Source: an uncultured Neomegalonema sp.
Lineage (GTDB): Bacteria > Pseudomonadota > Alphaproteobacteria > Rhodobacterales > Rhodobacteraceae
DNA: 14,760 bases
Reading direction: 5' to 3'
Assembly: GCA_937958345.1 (NCBI GenBank)
Contig: CALGNW010000335.1
Location: 1 to 14,760, forward strand
The notes beneath the pieces are model-generated. The model did not search any database and was not told where the DNA came from. It saw nothing but the letters and a program-made list of their open reading frames with translations. The position numbers and the translations under genes are program-made. Shown here one piece after another: positions 1 through 5,569 of the stretch; the stretch's first letter is position 1, and each line of letters starts with the position of its first letter.

Positions 1-222
1 AAACACCTGCTGAGGCGCACGCGGGCTGCCCTCATCGCCAACACTCGCAGGACCACCGGAGAGAATGATCCCCTTCAACCCCGGCGAGGTCAGCCCATCG
101 CCCAGCGCGTTGAACGGCTTGATCTCACAGAAAACCCCAGCCTCACGCACCCGCCGCGCGATCAACTGAGTGACCTGACTGCCAAAGTCGATGATGAGAA
201 TGCGTTCAGCGTGCGCGGTCAT
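1..222 (-). CDS. guaA: GMP synthase (glutamine-hydrolysing), N-terminal part, cut by window edge
   Basis: GMP synthase amidates XMP to GMP in the cytoplasm, using ammonia released from glutamine by its N-terminal class I amidotransferase domain. Only the first 74 codons are present; the rest lies left of the window. The translation starts MTAHAERILIIDFGSQVTQL. It shows the DFGSQ(V/T)xQLIARRVRE motif at about residues 12-27 and the ILSGGPASV strand-loop at about residues 53-61, both typical of the start of GuaA. The catalytic Cys and the His/Glu residues are outside the window. The ATG whose complement ends at base 222 is chosen because a GGGGAG Shine-Dalgarno sits about 9 nt upstream on this strand. 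The gene is transcribed away from the TIR cluster. Identity is confident; completeness cannot be judged. Confidence 0.93.
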   Translation of the reverse strand, partial: MTAHAERILIIDFGSQVTQLIARRVREAGVFCEIKPFNALGDGLTSPGLKGIILSGGPASVGDEGSPRAPQQVF

Positions 223-232
223 GAAGTATCTC

Positions 233-251
233 CCCGTTTTGCCTGAACGGG
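233..251 (-). promoter_or_regulatory. Hairpin overlapping the guaA Shine-Dalgarno
   Basis: A perfect 6-bp inverted repeat (CCCGTT / AACGGG, 7-nt loop) lies just upstream of guaA. On the guaA transcript its 3' arm contains part of the GGGGAG ribosome-binding sequence, so folding could partly hide the start site. The stem is short and may be chance; a regulatory role is inference. Confidence 0.3.
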
Positions 252-459
252 TAAAGCGGGCAGAGGGGAGAGTCCAGAAGGCGTTAGCATGGCGAACGCA
301 TCGCACCTCAAAAAAGCGCAAACCTCACAGCGGCAAAATGGGGGCGAAGCCAGCCATTGAGGGCTTGCACCGCCAACATCACAAACGGGTTCAAAAAACC
401 GAGTGTCGCGCGCTCCTTGCAACCACACGTTCGAAACACCACATTCGCTACATCGGGTG
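252..459. other. Intergenic gap between guaA and the TIR cluster
   Basis: This stretch separates two divergent transcripts and should hold both promoters, but I cannot place convincing -35/-10 pairs. Open frames across it on both strands have no family features or ribosome-binding sites and I do not call them. I see no tRNA, integrase remnant or clear attachment-site repeat. An AGGAG at 460-464 belongs to the gene starting at 473. Confidence 0.4.
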
Positions 460-472
460 AGGAGCAGGCGAA

Positions 473-907
473 ATGGCCGACAATGAACAACGCGACGAAA
501 GTATCCGGATTGCACATCTAACGATGTTGCAAGGCGTCATCACAAGAATGGGTGCAAATTCTTTTACCCTCAAAGCTCTCGCCGCGACATTTGGTAGTGC
601 GGCTGTTGCTGTGATGGCGACGGTCAAAACACCTTCGCTTTACTATTCGGTTGCTGCCTTAGTGCCGATGGTCATGTTCTGGCTCATGGATGCGCAGTAC
701 TTGCGATTAGAGAGAGCCTATCGACAGCTTTACGATAACGTTCGAAAAGGCGTAGAGGTCGAAGCCTACAGCCTCGAAGCCAGCCCTTTCATGCAGGATT
801 CAGCGTCAGTCTTTCGATTGGCAATTTCCTGGTCGGTGAGTTGGTTCTATGTAGCGATCCTTTTGTCGTTAGGCACGGTTGCATCCTTAATTTATATAGA
901 GGTTTAG
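473..907 (+). CDS. Small three-helix membrane protein, first gene of TIR cluster
   Basis: The product is a 144-residue membrane protein of no assigned function. Hydrophobic segments are visible at about residues 34-51, 57-73 and 117-142. Between the second and third lies a charged helix-like stretch (LRLERAYRQLYDNVRKG, about 77-93). The N-terminus (MLQGVITRMGANSFTLK) is soluble. From memory, short proteins with this HLTMLQGVI-RMG-NSF start and FW(L/I)MDAQYL-ER core are often encoded beside DUF1863 TIR-like genes. The topology recalls small membrane effectors such as SLATT proteins, but I see no diagnostic motif. An AGGAG at 460-464, 8 nt before the ATG, supports the start. The stop codon directly abuts the ATG of the next gene, implying co-transcription. 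Inference: the membrane-acting partner or effector of a TIR signalling pair. It is unusually A+T-rich for this window. Confidence 0.82.
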   Translation: MADNEQRDESIRIAHLTMLQGVITRMGANSFTLKALAATFGSAAVAVMATVKTPSLYYSVAALVPMVMFWLMDAQYLRLERAYRQLYDNVRKGVEVEAYSLEASPFMQDSASVFRLAISWSVSWFYVAILLSLGTVASLIYIEV

Positions 908-1351
908 ATGGTTAGTGTTTTTGGGACTCTGCCCGTGCAGCCTAGTAAGCGCAGGGTTTTCTTTTCATTCCACTATCAGAATGACCTCTGGCGTGTGAAT
1001 CAAGTTCGCAACTCGTGGCGCTACAACAATGAGAAAACGCGTGAGGCGGGAGGTTTCTTTGATGGCAGTATTTGGGAGCGCTCTCAACGAACGGGGCCGG
1101 ATTCTCTCAAGAGCCTGATCCGAGAGGGAATTAAAAACACGTCTGTGACCTGTATTCTTGTTGGAGCTGAAACTTTCGAACGCCGCTGGGTTCGTTACGA
1201 ATTGGCTAGGTCGTTGTTGAAGGGAAACGGTTTGTTGGCCGTGAAAATCCATCTCTTGGGTAATCAACAGGGACAAGCTTCACGCGTGGGGCCCAATCCA
1301 CTTGATTGCATGGGAGTATACAACACTGGAAGTGCAATACGCTTGGCCTAG
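908..1351 (+). CDS. TIR-like (DUF1863/ThsB-type) protein, N-terminal 147 codons before an in-frame amber stop
   Basis: The reading frame begins with the classic DUF1863 TIR-like opening RRVFFSFHYQNDLWRVNQVR (about residues 15-34). It continues with NTSVTCILVGAETFERRWVRYE (77-98), where W94 and E98 form the WxxxE pattern at the expected catalytic glutamate of TIR NAD-processing enzymes. NPLDCMGVY (130-138) is another family-like block. In Thoeris immunity, ThsB proteins of this family sense infection and make an NAD-derived signal that activates a separate effector; applying that here is inference. Translation stops at a TAG (1349-1351) after 147 codons, whereas family members run to about 190-210 residues. 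The missing C-terminus is found in the same frame downstream (next entry), so the gene is either broken by a nonsense mutation, mis-sequenced, or read through. The ATG directly follows the stop of the membrane-protein gene. Confidence 0.8.
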   Translation: MVSVFGTLPVQPSKRRVFFSFHYQNDLWRVNQVRNSWRYNNEKTREAGGFFDGSIWERSQRTGPDSLKSLIREGIKNTSVTCILVGAETFERRWVRYELARSLLKGNGLLAVKIHLLGNQQGQASRVGPNPLDCMGVYNTGSAIRLA

Positions 1352-1546
1352 AAAAAGAACGGAAAATGGGTTGCGTACAACGACTACACGCAGGCGGTGG
1401 TGCTGCCCAGTAAGTGGACAAAACCCCACAATACCAACGTTATTAGCCTATCTCGTTACGCAAAATCGTATTGTTACAAGACGCAAAGCGGCAGTGCCAA
1501 TTTTTCATCTTGGATTCGCCAAGCTGCGGCTGATGTGGGCAAATAG
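1352..1546 (+). pseudogene. In-frame C-terminal remainder of the TIR-like gene, downstream of the amber codon
   Basis: Immediately after the TAG, the same frame continues open for 64 codons to a second TAG at 1544-1546. It reads KKNGKWVAYNDYTQ at the start and NFSSWIRQAAADVGK at the end. The first block follows naturally on AIRLA as a family-like 'xxNGKWVxYxDY' strand. The last resembles the usual closing helix of DUF1863 proteins (SSWI-QAA--G). Uninterrupted, the product would be 212 residues. No ATG or other plausible start lies near 1352, so this piece is unlikely to be made separately. Its second stop lies 2 nt before the ATG of the next gene, consistent with an original tight coupling. 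Family resemblance is from memory, not a search. Confidence 0.72.
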
Positions 1547-1548
1547 CA

Positions 1549-2055
1549 ATGATCGACCAGTCTTTAATCCGAGCCTATAGAAGCAGCGCTAACGTTCAAA
1601 AGTCGGACCGTGTCGTTGAGCAAGCACGTCGGGATGGAAAGCAAACTGCCTTTCTCTCACACAGTCACAAAGATGCCGACTTAGCCAAAGGCCTTCAAGG
1701 ATTTCTGCAAGATAATGGATGGCTCGTTTATATTGATTGGGAAGATGCCTCTATGCCATCGACGCCCAACCGTGAAACTGCACAAAAGATCAAGAATAGG
1801 ATCGAGCGCCTTGATTGGTTCTTATATCTCGCAACGGCAAACTCCGCTTCAAGTCGTTGGTGTCCATGGGAGATCGGCTACGCCGACGGTGTGAAGGATA
1901 TCGACAAGATCGTAATAGTTCCAACACGCGACAGTGTAGGCCATAGTTATGGAAATGAATATCTGGAGTTATACAGGAAAGTTTATCCTGCTAAAGGCGG
2001 GGGCTATGGCGTTTTCTATCCTGACAATCGCGGCATGTTGTTAGGGAACCTTTGA
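1549..2055 (+). CDS. TIR-domain protein (TIR_2-like), third gene of cluster
   Basis: This 168-residue soluble protein carries a bacterial TIR domain distinct from the previous gene. QTAFLSHSHKDADLAKGLQGFL (about 32-53) is the first strand and helix of a TIR fold. LVYIDWEDASMP (59-70) matches the second strand and BB-loop region. WFLYLATANSASSRWCPWEIGYADG (90-114) holds the later strand and the helix with W104 and E108, the usual position of the catalytic glutamate for NAD cleavage or cyclisation. IVIVPTRD (121-128) is a further core strand. The TIR domain fills most of the protein, with a short N-terminal extension and no recognised effector domain. The ATG is 2 nt after the ancestral stop of the TIR-like gene, and no strong Shine-Dalgarno is seen, suggesting translational coupling that the upstream amber codon would disturb. 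Likely a signal-producing or NAD-depleting immune enzyme (inference). Confidence 0.85.
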   Translation: MIDQSLIRAYRSSANVQKSDRVVEQARRDGKQTAFLSHSHKDADLAKGLQGFLQDNGWLVYIDWEDASMPSTPNRETAQKIKNRIERLDWFLYLATANSASSRWCPWEIGYADGVKDIDKIVIVPTRDSVGHSYGNEYLELYRKVYPAKGGGYGVFYPDNRGMLLGNL

Positions 2056-2080
2056 CGTCAGCGACTAAGGATTTTCGTTT

Positions 2081-2115
2081 CATTGCCGCGAATAGGAAGC
2101 GTTTTCGTGGCAATG
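2081..2115 (+). terminator. Hairpin downstream of the TIR cluster (weak terminator candidate)
   Basis: CATTGCCGCG (2081-2090) pairs with CGTGGCAATG (2106-2115), giving ten pairs including one G-U, around a 15-nt loop. It starts 25 nt after the stop of the second TIR gene. There is no T-run on the 3' side, so intrinsic termination is doubtful; it may instead protect the 3' end of the message. Confidence 0.35.
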
Positions 2116-2194
2116 CAGTCGGCGCGGCACTTATCCGCCGAATCTTATTTGAGTGTGAAACTGCGCATACCCCAACCCGCTCCTCAAAAACCCG

Positions 2195-2247
2195 CCCGAA
2201 AAATCGCAGCGTATGCGTGTTTTGATTCACATTTGCGCTTTTTCGGG
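2195..2247. repeat. 14-bp imperfect inverted repeat upstream of the adhesin
   Basis: The arm at 2195-2208 and the reverse complement of 2234-2247 agree at 13 of 14 positions (CCCGAAAAA-CGCA), separated by 25 nt. The repeat ends about 70 nt before the adhesin start. It could be an operator pair or a cruciform or RNA stem; it lacks the GC-stem-plus-U-tract shape of a terminator. Confidence 0.55.
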
Positions 2248-2317
2248 TATTAACATCCCTTCAACGGGGTGAAAGAGGGCGGTCGCCTCCGGTAAAAATC
2301 CTGCTGGGGAAAATCAG

Positions 2318-3610
2318 ATGACACATACACTTTCACGCCACTTTTTGACGGCTGCATTCCTGCTTGGCGGCACGGTCGGTGCGATGGCACAGGCCGTACC
2401 ACCCCTCCCGGGTGGCCCCGCGGTTATCGCTCTGCCGCCTGTTCCGGGTGATACCGAGGTCGGGTTTGCCGCCAATGCGACCGGCGGCCAATCCACTGCC
2501 GTCGGTCAATTCGCGGCGGCGCGCGGGCCGGCTGCGACGGTGGTTGGCGCGAACTCGAATGCATTCAGTTTCGCGACCGTTGCGGTTGGAAGCGGCGCTG
2601 ATGCCAGAAACTCAGGCGCGACGTCGCTCGGCGCGTTCTCCGATGCCAGAGGGACCGATTCGACAGCCGTTGGCGTCGCCTCCCGTGCAGCCAACTTCGC
2701 CGCCACATCGGTCGGCGGTGTGTCAAACGCAAGCGGACAGGGCGCAACGGCGCTGGGCTTTTTTAGCGAAGTGACCGGTTTTGCGGCGCTCGGTGTCGGT
2801 GTGGCGGCGGAGGCTGCCGGCTCGTATGCCGTCGCGGTTGGCGGAGAGAGCATCGCCGAAACCACCGAATCGACCGCAATCGGCGCGCGGGCGGCGGCGA
2901 CGGCGGTGCGGTCAACGGCGCTGGGCGCTGACTCGGTTGCCGGTTTCACAAACTCATTGGCCCTGGGCGCGGATGCCGCGACCGTCCGCGACGGGCAGGT
3001 TGCCATCGGAACCGCGTCGAACACCTATACGCTGGGCGGTATCAATTCGGGGCGCAGCATCGCCGCGCAGGGCACGCCGACGGGGCTTGTCTCGACCGAT
3101 GCGGACGGCAACCTTGCGGTTGATACGGTCGTTCTCGATCAGGTCGCGGCAAACAGCAGCGCGCTTGCCGCCGGTACGGTCGCGGTCCGCACGAACACGG
3201 GGGCGATAACCGGCAATACCCGCCGCATCGGATCCAACACCCAGCGGATCGGCACAAACACCGGCGCAATCCGCAACAACCGCGATGCCATCACCGTCAA
3301 CCGCACTGCGGTCACGGCGTTGCAGGAAACCCAAGCCGGGCTTTTGGACAGCGTCCAGTCGAACCGCGACGAGATCGAGCGCAACCGCGTCGGCGTTGCG
3401 ATGGCCATGGCGATGCAGGCGCCGTTCGTACCGGTGGACAAGCGTTTCGCCTTTAACACCAGCCTCGGCTTTTACGACGGCGAGAACGCGGTCGCGTCGT
3501 CCGCGGGTGTGCGGATCAGCAACGAGGTGCAGCTTGATGCAGGCATCAGTTTCGGCCTCAACGGCAACAGTCCGGTCGGGGGCCGTGCCGGCATTACCTT
3601 CGCCTGGTAA
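2318..3610 (+). CDS. Trimeric autotransporter adhesin (YadA-like)
   Basis: This 430-residue protein has the complete plan of a trimeric autotransporter, exported by Sec and anchored in the outer membrane as a trimer. A signal peptide covers about residues 1-26 (cleavage near AMAQA). Residues 59-226 are twelve uninterrupted 14-residue YadA-type head repeats with an xxA(V/L/I)G core, followed by a partial thirteenth. A neck-like region (NTYTLGGINSG to TDADGNLAV, about 235-268) comes next. A stalk follows at about 275-365, with heptads carrying Asn every seventh residue (293, 300, 307, 314, 321, 328). The YadA-type membrane anchor occupies about 370-430 and ends in an aromatic residue (GITFAW). 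It is small for the family. The ATG follows GGGGAA by 6 nt. It is monocistronic, with its own terminator. Likely role: surface attachment or self-aggregation; the ligand is unknown. Confidence 0.92.
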   Translation: MTHTLSRHFLTAAFLLGGTVGAMAQAVPPLPGGPAVIALPPVPGDTEVGFAANATGGQSTAVGQFAAARGPAATVVGANSNAFSFATVAVGSGADARNSGATSLGAFSDARGTDSTAVGVASRAANFAATSVGGVSNASGQGATALGFFSEVTGFAALGVGVAAEAAGSYAVAVGGESIAETTESTAIGARAAATAVRSTALGADSVAGFTNSLALGADAATVRDGQVAIGTASNTYTLGGINSGRSIAAQGTPTGLVSTDADGNLAVDTVVLDQVAANSSALAAGTVAVRTNTGAITGNTRRIGSNTQRIGTNTGAIRNNRDAITVNRTAVTALQETQAGLLDSVQSNRDEIERNRVGVAMAMAMQAPFVPVDKRFAFNTSLGFYDGENAVASSAGVRISNEVQLDAGISFGLNGNSPVGGRAGITFAW

Positions 3611-3627
3611 GGTCCTGAAATTCTGCG

Positions 3628-3654
3628 GCCCCCGGCTTCGGTCGGGGGCTTTTT
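3628..3654 (+). terminator. Rho-independent terminator of the adhesin gene
   Basis: GCCCCCG (3628-3634) pairs with CGGGGGC (3643-3649). Inside, a G-T and a C-G pair close a TTCG tetraloop, giving a nine-pair stem, followed by TTTTTC. It begins 17 nt after the adhesin stop codon. Confidence 0.9.
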
Positions 3655-3802
3655 CGTGCCGCGCCCGTCAAAGTAGAAAGTTTGCATAAAATCACAACTT
3701 TGCGGTCGTTTAAGGTGGCTTCATCCTTTCAATTTACATCGAAAGGAACAGATCGCGGATCGGGTCCGCGACGGCAACACCGGGCGGACGGCGCAAGACA
3801 AC
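3655..3802. promoter_or_regulatory. Leader region of the GT-C-like membrane protein gene
   Basis: Two short perfect inverted repeats lie here: CCTTTC/GAAAGG (3725-3730 and 3741-3746, 10-nt loop) and CGCGGA/TCCGCG (3754-3759 and 3765-3770, 5-nt loop). The second would form a hairpin in the 5' leader. No T-run follows either. I cannot assign a promoter or a good Shine-Dalgarno in this stretch. Confidence 0.3.
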
Positions 3803-5542
3803 ATGACAAAGCCCGCCTTCGATATACCCGGACCTGAAAAGCCTTCGGCATCGCTCAGCGCCACCGTCGTTATTTTCGTCTCGATGGCGATTTGGGCCAT
3901 TCTCACGCGGATGCAGTTCAGTGTCGACGGCGACGACGCCATGCGTCTGGTACAGGTCCGCGATCTGCTCGCCGGTCAGGGCTGGTTCGACCTGACCCAA
4001 TACCGTTTGGGGGCAGGGGGCGGCACGGCGCTGCCGCTGTTACGGCTTGCGGATGCGCCCCTCGCCGGTTTGATCCTGCTGTTTGATGTCTTCGTGGACC
4101 GTACCGCAGCCGAGGCGCTGGCGATGACCGTCTGGCCGCTTGTTCTGTTCGGCATGGTCGTGGCCAGCCTTTATGCGGTGTGCCTGCGTCTCGGCGGGCC
4201 GAAGGCCGCCGTCTACGGTGCGACTCTGGCGTCGATTGCGGTGGTACAGACCGGAAAGTTCGACCCCGGTTCGCTCAACCACGGTAATCTGCAACTGGCA
4301 TTGTTCATGTTCGCTGTCGTCGGTTTCGTTATGCGGCGGACGTCGCTTGCGGCGGCGGGCCTCGGCGGCGCATCTGCCGCGCTCAGTCTTGCCATCGGGC
4401 CGGAGGTCGCGGCGCAGATCATTGTCATCTTTATCGCCCACGCGCTTGTCTGGGGCGTGCGGGGCCGTGCCGAGCAGCGCAGCACGCTGGTTTTTGCGGC
4501 GTCCGCCGTCGGGGCGGCGGGGTTGATTGTGGCCGCCGGTCCGGCTGCGCAAACCGCCTGCGCCGCCGTGCCGGTTACGGCAGTTCTCGGCGTCGGAACC
4601 GCTTCGGCGGTCCTGGCTGTATTCCTCGTCACGGCTTCGACGCGCCCCCGCCCGATGCGCCTCGGATTGCTTGCCGTGCTTGGCGTCGCGATGCTGGCGC
4701 TTTTCTGGCTGCGCGCAGTGCAATGCCCCGCCGCCCTCGGCGCGGTCGATGCGATGATCAAAGAAAGATGGCTCGACCATGTGATGGACACCAAATCGGT
4801 GTCGGGTCTTGCGCCGGATACCCCCGGCGTTTTCATCGGCTATGGGGTCGGCTGGCTGATTTCGGTCTGGTTTGTCTTTCGCGATGTCCGCCGCGATCCG
4901 TGGAGCTTGCTGTGTGTGCTGCTCGGGGTAACGCTGGTGATGACGGCCTATCGCGGGCACACCTCTGCGGTGCTGTCGATGCTCAGTATTCTGCCGACGT
5001 CGATCTTTGCCGCCCGCATGATCGCGCGCAGCAAGCCCGATGCGGGCATCTGGAAAAGCGTCGCGGTTATCGCGGTTTTGCTCATGTCGATCCCGGCGAT
5101 AACGGGCGCAGCGATTGCGATGAACGAGGCGGCGCGGCAAGAGCGCGCGCAGAGCGCCGGCCTCGGCATTTTCCATCCCCCGATTGCCGAGGGCGCCTGC
5201 ATCCGCCGCGGCGATTTCGCGGGGCTGGCAGCCCTCGGCGACGGCGTCATCCTCGCGCCCCTCGAACTTGTCCCCCGCATCCTGCTGCACACGCCCCATC
5301 GGGTTGTCGCCGAACCGTTTTACCGCGCGACCGCCGGAAACGCGGAACAGGTGCAAGGCGCGGACAGCCTCCGCGCGGCGGGCATCACCCATGTCGTTCA
5401 CTGCCGCCGGAGCGGGCGTCTTGCGGCGGATCATCCCGCGCTTGCGGACGCGATCAGGCGCGGTGTGAACGCACAGACATTGCGCGCCATGCGGCTGAAA
5501 AAATCGCGGTCCCTTGCGGTCTATCAGGTGCGCGCGCCGTAA
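3803..5542 (+). CDS. Polytopic membrane protein, GT-C glycosyltransferase-like
   Basis: The 579-residue product has about ten hydrophobic segments spread over residues 20-440, then a soluble C-terminal part of about 140 residues. The first loop after TM1 has FSVDGDDAMRLVQVRDLL (about 39-56) and GWFDLTQYRLG. This acidic-pair loop is typical of GT-C enzymes that use lipid-linked sugar donors at the periplasmic face, and of a family of alphaproteobacterial membrane proteins often left unnamed. A second motif, FDPGSLNHGNLQLAL (153-167), sits where I recall related proteins having 'PGRIDHHNVQ', so the DHH-like motif appears altered. The C-terminal domain has ICGR-like, surface-type composition with no recognised fold. 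The ATG has only a weak ribosome-binding sequence, so the start is moderately sure. It stands alone between a terminator and a convergent oxidase gene. Substrate unknown. Confidence 0.72.
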   Translation: MTKPAFDIPGPEKPSASLSATVVIFVSMAIWAILTRMQFSVDGDDAMRLVQVRDLLAGQGWFDLTQYRLGAGGGTALPLLRLADAPLAGLILLFDVFVDRTAAEALAMTVWPLVLFGMVVASLYAVCLRLGGPKAAVYGATLASIAVVQTGKFDPGSLNHGNLQLALFMFAVVGFVMRRTSLAAAGLGGASAALSLAIGPEVAAQIIVIFIAHALVWGVRGRAEQRSTLVFAASAVGAAGLIVAAGPAAQTACAAVPVTAVLGVGTASAVLAVFLVTASTRPRPMRLGLLAVLGVAMLALFWLRAVQCPAALGAVDAMIKERWLDHVMDTKSVSGLAPDTPGVFIGYGVGWLISVWFVFRDVRRDPWSLLCVLLGVTLVMTAYRGHTSAVLSMLSILPTSIFAARMIARSKPDAGIWKSVAVIAVLLMSIPAITGAAIAMNEAARQERAQSAGLGIFHPPIAEGACIRRGDFAGLAALGDGVILAPLELVPRILLHTPHRVVAEPFYRATAGNAEQVQGADSLRAAGITHVVHCRRSGRLAADHPALADAIRRGVNAQTLRAMRLKKSRSLAVYQVRAP

Positions 5543-5569
5543 CCTGCGACCGCCGCCCGACGCCGGTTA

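Larger units (their letters stand above)
2056..2317. other. Intergenic gap before the adhesin, with two inverted repeats
   Basis: This gap follows the TIR cluster and precedes the adhesin. It contains a hairpin at 2081-2115 and a long imperfect inverted repeat at 2195-2247, listed separately. A GGGGAA at 2306-2311 is the ribosome-binding site of the adhesin. I could not place a convincing sigma-70 promoter. Open frames here have no supportable features. Confidence 0.5.

Noticed and set aside
1..472. Genomic-island insertion at guaA
   Set aside because: Known guaA-targeting elements insert at its 3' end. The TIR cluster lies on the 5' side, and no integrase or attachment repeat is visible.
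191..515. Small open frames on both strands between guaA and the TIR cluster
   Set aside because: They overlap guaA or the first cluster gene, have no ribosome-binding site or family signal, and have atypical composition.
1349..1351. Amber codon decoded as pyrrolysine, suggested by the MttB-family gene in the same window
   Set aside because: The MttB homologue itself has no internal TAG, recA ends in TAG, the wider group is not known for pyrrolysine machinery, and no pyl genes are present.
1302..1580. Open frame of 92 codons across the amber codon of the TIR-like gene, suggesting a frameshift
   Set aside because: The family-like C-terminal sequence is in the original frame after the TAG, so a nonsense change explains the interruption and this frame is a shadow.
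4040..5434. Long minus-strand open frame of 464 codons opposite the GT-C-like gene
   Set aside because: Its translation is Arg/His/Asp-rich low-complexity sequence typical of an antisense frame in high-G+C DNA, whereas the plus strand has clear membrane helices and a GT-C-like loop.
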